Assembly: GCF_000585995.1 (NCBI RefSeq)
Contig: NZ_CP007410.1
Location: forward strand, 2,817,430-2,881,429
Length of the DNA stretch: 64,000 bases
Reading direction: 5' to 3'
DNA from: Pseudomonas brassicacearum
GTDB lineage: Bacteria; Pseudomonadota; Gammaproteobacteria; Pseudomonadales; Pseudomonadaceae
The translations under genes and the position numbers were made by a program. The notes beneath the pieces are model-generated. The model made no database searches. It was not told the origin of the DNA and saw only the letters and a program-made list of their open reading frames with translations. Shown in pieces: positions 1-9,086 of this stretch; position 1 is the stretch's first letter, and the number at the start of each line of letters is the position of its first letter.

Positions 1-3000
1 CGCATACCAGAGGGGCCAACCGTCCCGGTCATTGATGGCGTACTCCTGGAGGAAATCCTTGCGCTCGCCTTTCAAGGCTTTGCGTTCACCGAGCATCGCG
101 ACTTGCACCAGGTTTTTCTCGAACAGGTAGCGAAGGTTGCTGTCGGTGGGCGGCAGTTTCAGGCTCAATTCGGTGCGCAGCTCGCTGCCCCGGGTGGTCA
201 GGCGCGAAACGGCGTCTGACAGTTGCCCGGTCAGTGTTTGATCGGCTGCGGTGCGCGGGTTTTTCGAGGCGGTGAAGGCTCGTTCGAGTTCTTCGGACAG
301 CTTGCGGTAGCGACTTGCCTCATTGCTCAGGATTTCTTCGATTTCCTGAGGGAAGCGGCACTGGGTTTTATAGCGCTCGGCGTTCGCCAGACTGTTGTCC
401 AGTTGCCCGAGCAGTTTTCGTGCATCGGCCTTGATCGCTTTGACTGAGCGTGTGCGGGGTGCCGGGGCCGGTCGTTGGACTTCGACGATGTCCCAGACGT
501 CGTCGTGTTGCGAGTAGGTGGCGAGCAGCCTGTCGTCGACTTCAGAGCGCAGCTCGACAACCTCGATCGGCAGTGACGTGCCGGCCGGCTTCAAGTCACC
601 AATCAACACGCCGCTCTTGCGCGTCTTGATCACCTTTTTCTGCGGACGTCCGGCAGCTGTCCTGCTGCGTTTGGGCGGGCGCCTGCGGGGCTGCGGCTCG
701 GGCTTGATTTCGGCGGCCAGCTTCGTGGACGCCTCTTCATAAAGACCCTCGACCAGCCTGAACAGCCTGCCGAAATAAGACGTGTCCATGTCAGCGGCAT
801 TGAGGGCTTTCATGCCCTGCATGGCATCGAGTGCCGCGCCATAGTGTTCAATCAGGCTTTCCAGGACCTCGATCTGTTCCGATGGGGTCAGCTCGTAGGT
901 GCTCAGGTCGGATTGGGAGCTCGCCTGCTCCATCAACAGCTTGGTGATGCTGTGCAGGTTCTCGGGAAGATTGGAGTCGGGATCCTTGAATATCAGTGCC
1001 GCCAGCGTAGGCACTTGCAGGGCCTTGGTGGCCAATGCTGTTCGTTCACCTAATGGACGGTCCAGGGTCAGGCGCTCGAAGACTTGCGCGCCGGCGGCAT
1101 CCAGGTTCAACAGCGCTTCCAGATAACGATCCCTGAGTTCCAGCCAATAGATCGAGCGATCGTTGATGTCACTCAAGGCGTTCAGGTAGTCGAAATAATC
1201 GAGAAGGTTGCCAGCGACATTCGCTTGAAGGGTCGAAAAATCTTGCGTGAATTGGCCATAAGCGGCATCCAGCGCCGTCAGCTCGAATTCGTTGATCAGG
1301 AAGCCCTTGCGGGCGTTGTTGACCACGTTCTCCATCAAGGCGCGAATGATGCCGGGGGGTAATTGCATATCGTGGCTGGCATATTCGGTGACGTTGTCCA
1401 GCAGCTTCAGATAGGTGTCAGTCTGCTCCTCAAGGAGCTTGTAGAACCGCGCCCGCTTGTCCGCGCGTTGCGCCTCGGTAAAGTTGCCTGCCTGGGTCCT
1501 GGTCATGACTTCCTGGGCGGTATCCAGGGCGCGTTGCCGATCGGCCTCGTCCTTGTAATAACCCTTCAGCAGCTCGCTCAGTTCGGCCGCGCGTTGGGCC
1601 TTGAGGTCCCGCAGTTTGGCCAGGCGCTTGGGCGGCATGCCCCCTCGCAGGCGCAGACGCAGGTCGATGGACCAGTTGCCGCGGGCATCGGGTTGCAACA
1701 CTGGGCCATTCTGGGTCGGATCCCGCGGGGCGAGCGGGTTGACGATGATCGCGCTGCCGTCCGATTCCGGGGTCACCTGATACATTTTTCCGTCCACCAG
1801 GGCGTGCCAGGTGTTCCGGATGACGTACAGGCCCGTGTAGGGGCCGTATTTTGTCGGCTCGGGCATGGATGCCGGTTGGCTTACCTGAAAACGCTGCAGG
1901 CGGGCGAGTTGCTCCGGTGTCAGCCGACGGCGGGCGCTGGCGAAACTGAGGTCCAGGTTTCTGCTGGTGTTCTCCAAGCGTGCGCCTGGCAAGGCCACCG
2001 GCCCCTCATGAATGCTCGGTGGCGCGGGTGCGGGCCACTGCTCCGGGATGATGCGCGGCGCGGGAGGGCGCATCGCCTGTTCCTTAAGTGTCTCAGGCAA
2101 TGCTGCAGCGAGAGGTGCACGGAGGGATGGCAGTTGGCTTACCAGCATGACGAGGTTGAGCAGCGAGTCGACGGCGGCGAGTTCTCGTGTCAACGGATCG
2201 GCGCTACTCAAGGCAGGGATGTCACGGCTGGCAATGGCCATCAAGCTCCATAGCCAGGCGGTAGCCATGGCTGGGCCGCGTAGCAACGGCATCAACAGCG
2301 TATTGAACAGCAGGTTCCATCCCTCGAGGAGAACGGCCCAGCGACTCTCGCTATTGGAAACTGAGGCCCGATCAGCCTGGCTTACCAGAGCTCGGGCATT
2401 GCTCCCATACAAGTACTCCATCAGTTCGCCGTTATGCAGGAATTGCCACAATTCGTCGTTGACACTGCCGTCAGCCAGCGTCGCCGGGGCGGGCTTGGCA
2501 GGAGCGCTGAACTCATCGCCTTGGAAAAAACGCACGATGTGCGGTTCCAGAAACCCTCCATCCGCGTAGATCGGTCGCGCGGAATCAGTCATCCAAGTCA
2601 GGATGCTGTTTTGTAGGTCTCCGGGGGCGACGATGGCTTCCAGCAGCGCCTCGCGTGTGGGGAATTCTTGCAGCGAAGGAGCGTAGAGCGGGCGATACAG
2701 CAGGTGCGGGCCGGTCCGGATGTCCAGTGGCTCGATGATGAACATGTTGGTCACGATATCGGGATGTGCCTCGGGTTTGCGCAGGAAGGCCAAGTGCCGA
2801 ATGACCACCGACCGGTCGTTGACCCGCTGACTGTCAGAATCGGGCTTGAGCACTGCCTCAATCAAGCGCAGGCCTGGGCGGGTAATGCCATTTTCGTTGT
2901 TGAGCATCTGTTTCAGCGCTTCCAGCGGCAGTTGCGCCGCGACCTGTTCGGCGAACATTCGCTTGCGCTCTTGGGCTTGAGGCGCATCGTCCAACAGGCG

Positions 3001-4518
3001 TTGTTGCAGATAACGAGGGTAGGTGGCGCCTATGTCGACCTGCTCGATCAGCCCACCCTTGCGGGTAATGAAATCCGGTGTCAGCCACGCGGGAAGCGGT
3101 AGGCCCAGGCGATGGGCGAGTGTCGGGTGGCCACTAGGGCGGGAAACGAGGTTGTTGATCGCCAGTTCGGTCAGGCTCATCGTTCTTTTCTCGATGATTC
3201 CGGTAGTTCCGGGGTAACCTGCGGCCACGCTGAAGGTCAGCTGTACATCGTCGGGCTGATACTGGCGGACGTTGAACTTGGCTGCCTGGCTGGCGTTGCT
3301 TTGCTGCAGTTGCTGGAGCAAGGCGGCGGCGGCAAAGGCCTTGATGTCCTTGATGTCGCTGAAATAGTTCCGGCCCTGGTGACGTTTTTTGGCGCTGGCC
3401 AGGTCCAGGCTATAGTGCTGGAAGGTCGTTTGATCGACGATGGAGGCCTTCTTTAACCAGTTGGGCAGTAGCGGTTCAAGGCGTGCCGAGGTTTCAGGCG
3501 TAAGGCTCGGAGCATCTAGCAGATAACGGCTGGGGTCACTCAGCGTTTTATAGAGTGTTGTCAGATCTTGAAGGCCAATGCGCGAAGGCAACTGCACGGC
3601 CTGCAGGTCGGCCAGCTGCTGCTCCAGGATCAGGGCCGCCTGGGTCTCGAAGGCATTGCCACTGATCTCGTGACGCTGGCAGGTCACGCTGTCGACGACG
3701 TACTGGCTGGCGATCAGCGTGCCCCAGTGCTGAGTGAACGCTTCCAGGGAGTCAAAGACCTGGACCGCGCCGGCAGGGCTGCAAAGCAGCCAGAGCGTCG
3801 CGTTGTTCCTGCAGTGGACCAACAGGATGTCGCTGCTGGTCAACACACTGCTGGAGCCGTCCCGAGTGAGTCGGGTCTCCAGGCTATAGGCATAGACGGA
3901 CGATTGGCCGTGGCGCCGAAAGCGTTGTTGCCGATCGGGCCATTGGACAATCTGGCCCAGGGCTTCCCGGGCCTGTCCAGTGAGGTCCTGTTGTTGCAGG
4001 CTGCGGATCTGCGCAAGGTTGCGCAGTACATCGCTGAGCCACTGCCAACGGCTGGTGCCGTCCTGCCTGTCGTCCTGCGGAGCGGTGTCGATGTTGGCGT
4101 TCCAATAGCGGGTCAGCGCATCCTCCAGCCCGATCGGTACGGTCCAGGGCAGTTCGAGCAGCAGCTTTTCGATGACCTTCATATCCAGCTTTCCATTGTC
4201 TGGCGAAAGAAGTCGCGGTGGCTTGTCGGACAGGAAACTGCGACGCCCCTTGAGATCCTTGAACTCAATGGGGGTGCCAAGCGCCAGGTAATCGAGGACG
4301 CGAGGCATGAAGGGTTCAAGCAGGTAGCCGCGGGAGGCCGTATCAGGTGTGGCCAGCCGGGTCTTGGAAAGATCGAAGGCCAGCGTGGGGTATTTTTCCT
4401 GGATGGCTTGCTTGAGCATGCGTTGTGCGAACTGCTCGAAGGTCGGGCGACTGGCGAATTGCAGGCTGACGCTCTGTGCCAATGCAGAAGGGTTGTCAGC
4501 CGGGGAGGGCGAGGTCAT
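1..4518 (-). CDS. Very large protein resembling dermonecrotic-toxin-like (DUF6543) proteins, 3' end beyond window
   Basis: The minus-strand frame is open from an ATG at 4518 to the window edge, about 1,506 codons, so the C-terminus is missing. AAGGA lies 7 bases before the ATG. The product begins MTSPSPADNPSALAQSVSLQ, shows no clear signal peptide, and is a long soluble-looking, mostly helical protein with a Lys/Arg/Pro-rich linker near residues 1275-1300. The last visible part (ALKGERKDFLQEYAINDRDG) recalls the C-terminal region of large Pseudomonas proteins annotated as dermonecrotic toxin domain or DUF6543, so probably only a short tail is missing. That family link is from memory of sequence style, not a search. 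No catalytic motif was identified, so the function is unknown; a polymorphic toxin or effector is one possibility. It stands alone, with a GntR gene upstream. Confidence 0.6.
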   Translation of the reverse strand, partial: MTSPSPADNPSALAQSVSLQFASRPTFEQFAQRMLKQAIQEKYPTLAFDLSKTRLATPDTASRGYLLEPFMPRVLDYLALGTPIEFKDLKGRRSFLSDKPPRLLSPDNGKLDMKVIEKLLLELPWTVPIGLEDALTRYWNANIDTAPQDDRQDGTSRWQWLSDVLRNLAQIRSLQQQDLTGQAREALGQIVQWPDRQQRFRRHGQSSVYAYSLETRLTRDGSSSVLTSSDILLVHCRNNATLWLLCSPAGAVQVFDSLEAFTQHWGTLIASQYVVDSVTCQRHEISGNAFETQAALILEQQLADLQAVQLPSRIGLQDLTTLYKTLSDPSRYLLDAPSLTPETSARLEPLLPNWLKKASIVDQTTFQHYSLDLASAKKRHQGRNYFSDIKDIKAFAAAALLQQLQQSNASQAAKFNVRQYQPDDVQLTFSVAAGYPGTTGIIEKRTMSLTELAINNLVSRPSGHPTLAHRLGLPLPAWLTPDFITRKGGLIEQVDIGATYPRYLQQRLLDDAPQAQERKRMFAEQVAAQLPLEALKQMLNNENGITRPGLRLIEAVLKPDSDSQRVNDRSVVIRHLAFLRKPEAHPDIVTNMFIIEPLDIRTGPHLLYRPLYAPSLQEFPTREALLEAIVAPGDLQNSILTWMTDSARPIYADGGFLEPHIVRFFQGDEFSAPAKPAPATLADGSVNDELWQFLHNGELMEYLYGSNARALVSQADRASVSNSESRWAVLLEGWNLLFNTLLMPLLRGPAMATAWLWSLMAIASRDIPALSSADPLTRELAAVDSLLNLVMLVSQLPSLRAPLAAALPETLKEQAMRPPAPRIIPEQWPAPAPPSIHEGPVALPGARLENTSRNLDLSFASARRRLTPEQLARLQRFQVSQPASMPEPTKYGPYTGLYVIRNTWHALVDGKMYQVTPESDGSAIIVNPLAPRDPTQNGPVLQPDARGNWSIDLRLRLRGGMPPKRLAKLRDLKAQRAAELSELLKGYYKDEADRQRALDTAQEVMTRTQAGNFTEAQRADKRARFYKLLEEQTDTYLKLLDNVTEYASHDMQLPPGIIRALMENVVNNARKGFLINEFELTALDAAYGQFTQDFSTLQANVAGNLLDYFDYLNALSDINDRSIYWLELRDRYLEALLNLDAAGAQVFERLTLDRPLGERTALATKALQVPTLAALIFKDPDSNLPENLHSITKLLMEQASSQSDLSTYELTPSEQIEVLESLIEHYGAALDAMQGMKALNAADMDTSYFGRLFRLVEGLYEEASTKLAAEIKPEPQPRRRPPKRSRTAAGRPQKKVIKTRKSGVLIGDLKPAGTSLPIEVVELRSEVDDRLLATYSQHDDVWDIVEVQRPAPAPRTRSVKAIKADARKLLGQLDNSLANAERYKTQCRFPQEIEEILSNEASRYRKLSEELERAFTASKNPRTAADQTLTGQLSDAVSRLTTRGSELRTELSLKLPPTDSNLRYLFEKNLVQVAMLGERKALKGERKDFLQEYAINDRDGWPLWYA

Positions 4519-4585
4519 GAGAAATCCTTTTCATGGGGTCATTGGAATTGACGCCTGGAAAAGTATCGATCTCTGGGCTTGTGCG

Positions 4586-4605
4586 GGCGGTATATAGATA
4601 CCGCC
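4586..4605. repeat. Short perfect inverted repeat (8-bp stem, 4-base loop)
   Basis: GGCGGTAT and ATACCGCC face each other around ATAG. The site lies between the end of the GntR gene and the start of the large DUF6543-like gene. There is no T-run on either side, so it is not a canonical terminator; it could be an operator or a processing hairpin. Confidence 0.4.
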
Positions 4606-4652
4606 ACGGCGGCTGGAGTGTGTGCCAGGCCACGGCTGGGCCGGGCAAGCTA

Positions 4653-5372
4653 TCAGGAAGGATCGGCGCCCAACACCACGTTCAGCGCACTGCGGGCATC
4701 GTCCAGTTGTACCAGGGTGGCATGGCGTGCACCGAGGGCATCGCGGTTCTCGATGGCGGTGAGGATCGCCTTGTGCCGTGGCATCGCCAGTTCATGCAGG
4801 TTGGGCCGCTGGTTGGAATGCTTGAGCGCTTCGGCGATGGCGACCGACAACATGTTGCACAGGTTGGCGAGCAGGTCGTTATGAGTGGCGTCGGCGATGC
4901 GGCTGTGGAAGTCCAGGTCCGGTTGCAGCACGGCTTCGGGGGTCGGTGCCGCTTCCATGCGCTGGTAGGCTTCGCGGATGGCGGCGATGTCGGCCTCGTC
5001 GGCGAACTGGGCGGCGAGGGCCGCGGCGGCCGGCTCGATGATGCTGCGTACGCTGGTCAGCAGGTTGAAGAATTCATTCTGCGGGCTGCTCTGCATCAGC
5101 CAATGCAGGACATCCGGGTCGAGCATGTGCCATTCCCGCCGAGGCTTGACCACCGTGCCCACCCGCGGGCGTGAATACACCAGGCCCTTGGCGACCAGCA
5201 CGCGGGTGGCTTCGCGCAGCACCGGGCGGCTGACGGCGTATTCCTCGCACAGCAAGGCTTCGGCGGGCAGTTTATCGTCCGGCTTGAAACGCCCGGAAAC
5301 GATCTGCATGCCCAATTCCTGGACGATGCGCGCGTGCATGCTCTTGCGGTCGGAGGGTTTACGGTAATCCAT
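4653..5372 (-). CDS. GntR/FadR-family transcriptional regulator of the aldonate locus
   Basis: This is a 239-residue regulator. The N-terminal winged helix includes the typical GntR recognition stretch AEALLCEEYAVSRPVLREAT and a wing ending SRPRVGTVV. The C-terminal half is an FCD ligand-binding domain with the Asp/His metal-ligand pattern (DLDFHSRI, then PRHKAI and ARHATL). The frame is open to an earlier ATG at 5411 that lacks a ribosome site; the ATG at 5372 starts MDYRKPSDRKS and is preferred. It follows the dehydratase on the same strand and probably represses the dehydratase and the divergent permease gene through the palindromes in 7426-7515. FCD regulators next to IlvD/Edd dehydratases usually sense sugar acids or their keto-deoxy products; the ligand here is inferred. 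Confidence 0.85.
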   Translation of the reverse strand: MDYRKPSDRKSMHARIVQELGMQIVSGRFKPDDKLPAEALLCEEYAVSRPVLREATRVLVAKGLVYSRPRVGTVVKPRREWHMLDPDVLHWLMQSSPQNEFFNLLTSVRSIIEPAAAALAAQFADEADIAAIREAYQRMEAAPTPEAVLQPDLDFHSRIADATHNDLLANLCNMLSVAIAEALKHSNQRPNLHELAMPRHKAILTAIENRDALGARHATLVQLDDARSALNVVLGADPS

Positions 5373-5470
5373 GGGAAGCGGCGCGATCCTGTGCGAGGGG
5401 GTGCTGCGCATGATAGCAGGCGCGGCGATGGCGGGTCGCTAGTGCGATTCAATGCTGACGCCGACCTACT

Positions 5471-5649
5471 GTGGGAGCGAGCTTGCTCGCGATAGCGGTT
5501 GAACATTCAACATCTAAGTTGGCTGTCACACCGCCATCGCGAGCAAGCTCGCTCCCACAGGGGATGGATGGGGTCAGTGGGAGTGGCGTTGAACATTCAA
5601 CATTTGGGTTGACTGTCACACCGCATTCGCGAGCAAGCCCGCTCCCACA
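5471..5649. repeat. Cluster of three type A REP-like palindromic units
   Basis: Units at 5471-5492, 5536-5559 and 5626-5649 share the GAGCGAGCTTGCTCGC-type core, the first inverted relative to the other two. The spacers are themselves repeated: both hold the near-palindrome GTTGAACATTCAAC followed by a similar 30-base stretch ending in CTGTCACACCGC. The cluster fills the gap between the dehydratase and the GntR gene. Confidence 0.85.
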
Positions 5650-5670
5650 GGACCTTCTATTGAGCATGAA

Positions 5671-7413
5671 TCAAGGATCAGTGGGAGTGGCGCGGCACCT
5701 CGGCGCCGCGGCAGCCCACCAGGAAGTCGAAGTCACAGCCTTGGTCTGCCTGCAACACATGGTCGATATACAGCTGGCGGTAGCCGCCCACCAGCAGTTG
5801 CTGCGGGGGACGATGTCGGCCAGGCGAGCGGCGAGTTCGGCGTCCGGGATGTCCAGGTGCAGACGACCGCTGGCGCAATCGAGTTCGATCCAGTCACCTT
5901 CCTTCACCGCGGCCAGAGGCCCGCCGGCTGCGGCTTCCGGTGCTACGTGCAAGACCACGGTGCCGTAGGCGGTGCCGCTCATGCGCGCATCGGAAATCCG
6001 CACCATGTCGGTCACGCCCTGGGCCAGCAGCTTGGCCGGCAAGCCCATGTTGCCGACCTCGGCCATGCCCGGATAACCCTTGGGCCCGCAGTTCTTCATC
6101 ACCAGGATCGAGCTGGCGTCCACATCCAGTTCCGGATCGTTGATCCGGGCCTTGTACTCGTCGAAGTTCTCGAACACCACGGCGCGACCGCGATGCTGCA
6201 TCAGTTCAGCGGTGGCGGCGGACGGCTTGAGTACCGCTCCCAATGGCGCCAGGTTGCCGCGCAGCACGCAGATGCCGCCGTCGGCGCGGATCGGGTTGTC
6301 CAGGGTGCGGATGACTTCATCCTGGCCGTAGATCGGTGCGTCCTTGGTGTTTTCGCCGATGCTCTTGCCGTTGACGGTCAGGGCATTCGGGTTGGGAATC
6401 AGATTGGCTTCGCCGAGACGGCGCAGTACGGCGGGCAGGCCACCGGCATAGTAGAACTCTTCCATCAGGAAGCGTCCGGACGGTTGCAGGTCGACGATGG
6501 TCGGCATGCCGCGACCGATGCGGGTCCAGTCGTCCAGGTCCAGTTGCACGCCGATGCGTCCGGCGATGGCCTTGAGGTGGATTACCGCGTTGGTGGAGCC
6601 GCCAATGGCCGCGTTGACCCGGATGGCGTTTTCGAAGGCTTCCTTGGTCAGGATCTTCGACAGCTTGAGGTCTTCGCGGACCATCTCGACGGCGCGCATG
6701 CCGGACATATGGGCCAGCACATAGCGGCGCGCATCCACCGCCGGGATGGCCGCGTTGTGCGGCAGCGACGTGCCGAGGGCTTCGGCCATGCAGGCCATGG
6801 TCGAGGCGGTGCCCATGGTGTTGCAGGTGCCGGCCGAGCGGGACATGCCGCCCTCGGCCGCGAGGAAATCGTCAATGGTGATGGTGCCGGCCTTGACCTG
6901 CTCGCTCAATTGCCAGACCACGGTGCCCGAACCGATGTCCTGGCCTTTGTGCTTGCCGTTGAGCATCGGCCCGCCAGTGACGACGATGGCCGGCACGTCG
7001 CAACTGGCAGCGCCCATCAGCAGGGCGGGGGTGGTCTTGTCGCAACCGGTGAGCAGCACCACGCCGTCAATTGGGTTGCCGCGAATCGCTTCTTCGACGT
7101 CCATGCTCGCCAGGTTACGGGTCAGCATGGCGGTGGGGCGCAGGTTCGATTCGCCGTTGGAGAACACCGGGAATTCCACCGGGAAGCCCCCGGCCTCGAT
7201 CACGCCGCGCTTGACGTGCTCGGCGATCTGGCGGAAATGCGCGTTGCACGGCGTCAGCTCCGACCAGGTGTTGCAGATGCCGATGATCGGCTTGCCGTGG
7301 AACTGATGGTCGGCGATGCCCTGATTTTTCATCCAGCTGCGGTACATGAAGCCGTTTTTGTCGGCGGTGCCAAACCATTGGGCCGAGCGCAGGGAGGGTT
7401 TCTTATCAGACAT
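5671..7413 (-). CDS. IlvD/Edd-family aldonate dehydratase (L-arabonate or D-xylonate dehydratase type), frameshifted near the 3' end
   Basis: This enzyme dehydrates an aldonate to its 2-keto-3-deoxy acid with an Fe-S cluster. The cluster cysteines are seen in GICNTWSELTPCNAH, LLTGCDKTTPALL and SAGTCNTMGTAS. As it stands, the frame gives 580 residues and ends at 5671 with an aberrant tail after LADIVP. The next frame, stopping at 5678, continues in family style (QQLLVGGYRQLYIDHVLQAD, ending GCRGAEVPRHSH). The change point is a run of five G (5805-5809); a sixth would restore one reading frame of about 578 residues. So the gene is either a recent 1-base deletion or a sequencing error. It is divergent from the permease, and the AraD1 and semialdehyde dehydrogenase partners point to a C5 aldonate. 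The exact substrate is not determined by sequence. Confidence 0.88.
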   Translation of the reverse strand: MSDKKPSLRSAQWFGTADKNGFMYRSWMKNQGIADHQFHGKPIIGICNTWSELTPCNAHFRQIAEHVKRGVIEAGGFPVEFPVFSNGESNLRPTAMLTRNLASMDVEEAIRGNPIDGVVLLTGCDKTTPALLMGAASCDVPAIVVTGGPMLNGKHKGQDIGSGTVVWQLSEQVKAGTITIDDFLAAEGGMSRSAGTCNTMGTASTMACMAEALGTSLPHNAAIPAVDARRYVLAHMSGMRAVEMVREDLKLSKILTKEAFENAIRVNAAIGGSTNAVIHLKAIAGRIGVQLDLDDWTRIGRGMPTIVDLQPSGRFLMEEFYYAGGLPAVLRRLGEANLIPNPNALTVNGKSIGENTKDAPIYGQDEVIRTLDNPIRADGGICVLRGNLAPLGAVLKPSAATAELMQHRGRAVVFENFDEYKARINDPELDVDASSILVMKNCGPKGYPGMAEVGNMGLPAKLLAQGVTDMVRISDARMSGTAYGTVVLHVAPEAAAGGPLAAVKEGDWIELDCASGRLHLDIPDAELAARLADIVPRSNCWWAATASCISTMCCRQTKAVTSTSWWAAAAPRCRATPTDP

Positions 7414-7425
7414 GATCGATTCTCT

Positions 7426-7440
7426 TATTGTATGACTATA
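7426..7440. promoter_or_regulatory. Candidate GntR operator, dehydratase side
   Basis: TTGTATGACTATA lies 13 bases upstream of the dehydratase start. Read on the other strand it gives TAGTCATACAA, similar to the better palindrome at 7503-7513. Two such sites flanking a divergent promoter fit control by the linked FCD/GntR regulator. This is inferred. Confidence 0.4.
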
Positions 7441-7502
7441 TTGTTCTAGCGTGAGGGTAACATAAGCGCAATTTACGCCGTTTGGAAGTGTTGTTGGGTA
7501 AA

Positions 7503-7513
7503 TAGTATTACTA
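7503..7513. promoter_or_regulatory. Candidate GntR operator, permease side
   Basis: TAGTATTACTA is a perfect 11-base palindrome around a central T, in an AT-rich stretch between the divergent dehydratase and permease genes. Its size and T-N-G-T-style half-sites fit FadR-subfamily operators. Confidence 0.5.
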
Positions 7514-7606
7514 TATAGTCCGATTCAGTGGAGGGATTGTCCTGGCGGTCATTCGCGAGAGAAATCCCCCGAGGTTCCATAACAACAACAATCGGAGACC
7601 GGTCCC

Positions 7607-8929
7607 ATGAGCCAGGAATTGCGGCTTATTCGTCGCATCACGCTGAAACTGATTCCCTTCCTGATCCTGCTGTACCTGATCGCTTACGTGGACCGCTCTG
7701 CCGTGGGCTTTGCCAAGCTGCACATGGGCGCCGACCTCGGCATCGGCGACGCCGCCTACGGCCTGGGTGCGGGCCTGTTTTTCATCGGTTACTTCCTGCT
7801 GGAGATCCCCAGCAACCTGATGCTGGAACGCTTCGGCGCCCGGCGCTGGTTCGCCCGGATCATGATCACCTGGGGCGCCATCACCATCGGCATGGCGTTC
7901 GTGCAGGGGCCTCATAGCTTCTATGTGATGCGCTTTTTGCTCGGCGCGGCCGAAGCCGGGTTCTTCCCGGGCGTGCTGTACTACATCACCCAGTGGTTCC
8001 CGGTACGCCATCGCGGCAAGATCCTGGGCCTGTTCATTCTGTCCCAACCCATCGCGATGATGATCACCGGCCCGGTGTCCGGCGGCTTGTTGGGCATGGA
8101 TGGGGTACTGGGCCTGCACGGCTGGCAGTGGTTGTTCATCGTCATCGGCCTGCCGGCGGTGCTGTTGACCTGGCCGGTGCTGCGCTACTTGCCCGATGGT
8201 CCGCAACAGGTCAAGTGGATGGACCAGGCCGAGAAGGACTGGCTGACCGGTGAGCTGAAAAAAGATTTGCAGGAGTACGGCCAGACCCGTCACGGCAATC
8301 CGCTGCATGCCCTGAAGGACAAGCGCGTCCTGTTGCTGGCGCTGTTCTACCTGCCGGTGACCCTGAGCATCTACGGCCTGGGCCTGTGGCTGCCGACACT
8401 GATCAAGCAATTCGGTGGCAGCGACCTGGTGACCGGTTTCGTGTCGTCGGTGCCATACATCTTCGGCATCATCGGCTTGCTGATCATTCCCCGCAGCTCC
8501 GATCGCTTGAATGATCGCTACGGTCACCTGGCCGTGCTCTATGTATTGGGCGCCATCGGCCTGTTCCTCAGCGCCTGGTTGTCGGTGCCGGTGTTGCAAC
8601 TGGCGGCGCTGTGCCTGGTGGCGTTCGCGCTGTTTTCCTGCACCGCGGTGTTCTGGACCTTGCCGGGGCGTTTCTTTGCCGGCGCCAGTGCGGCGGCGGG
8701 TATTGCGCTGATCAACTCGGTGGGCAACCTGGGCGGTTACATCGGGCCGTTCGTGATCGGTGCGCTGAAGGAGTACACCGGTAACCTGGCTTCGGGGCTG
8801 TATTTCCTGTCCTGCGTGATGCTGTTCGGCCTGGTGTTGACCGGCGTGGTGTATCGGTTGCTGGAGCGTAAGCACGTACTGCCGGCGGATCAGTTCGCGG
8901 CCAGTGCCCGGGGGGCGACGCGTACCTAA
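7607..8929 (+). CDS. MFS transporter, anion:cation symporter family (sugar acid permease)
   Basis: This 440-residue inner-membrane permease has about 12 hydrophobic segments in two halves, separated by a charged loop near residues 205-235 (KWMDQAEKDWLTGELKKDL). Early motifs include YVDRSAVGFAKLHM, which is typical of the hexuronate/galactarate/phthalate branch, and the segment AEAGFFPGVLYYITQWFP. GGAG lies about 10 bases before the ATG. It opens the plus-strand group with the AraD1-type and semialdehyde dehydrogenase genes, so uptake of the aldonate or related sugar acid is likely. The gene is divergent from the dehydratase and shares its control region. Confidence 0.88.
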   Translation: MSQELRLIRRITLKLIPFLILLYLIAYVDRSAVGFAKLHMGADLGIGDAAYGLGAGLFFIGYFLLEIPSNLMLERFGARRWFARIMITWGAITIGMAFVQGPHSFYVMRFLLGAAEAGFFPGVLYYITQWFPVRHRGKILGLFILSQPIAMMITGPVSGGLLGMDGVLGLHGWQWLFIVIGLPAVLLTWPVLRYLPDGPQQVKWMDQAEKDWLTGELKKDLQEYGQTRHGNPLHALKDKRVLLLALFYLPVTLSIYGLGLWLPTLIKQFGGSDLVTGFVSSVPYIFGIIGLLIIPRSSDRLNDRYGHLAVLYVLGAIGLFLSAWLSVPVLQLAALCLVAFALFSCTAVFWTLPGRFFAGASAAAGIALINSVGNLGGYIGPFVIGALKEYTGNLASGLYFLSCVMLFGLVLTGVVYRLLERKHVLPADQFAASARGATRT

Positions 8930-8951
8930 AATTTGAAGGCTGAGATGAACA

Positions 8952-9041
8952 GTGCGGGAGCGGGCTTGCCTGCGAAAGCGGTGGGTCAGCTTGCATCAAT
9001 GTTGAATGTACCGCCGTCTTCGCGGGCAAGCCCGCTCCCAC
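8952..9041. repeat. Type A REP-like inverted pair (GGGCTTGC variant)
   Basis: Two inverted palindromic units of the type A family, here with GCGGGCTTGCC/GGGCAAGCCCGC cores, are separated by a spacer containing AATGTTGAATGT. They lie between the permease and the AraD1-type gene and could attenuate readthrough between them. Confidence 0.8.
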
Positions 9042-9086
9042 AGGTGATTGACGGTGTATTTAAGTATTGTTTACAGGGAGAACATC

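Noticed and set aside
5857..7449. 530-codon frame antisense to the dehydratase
   Set aside because: A shadow of the dehydratase; the sense strand has the conserved Fe-S cysteines.
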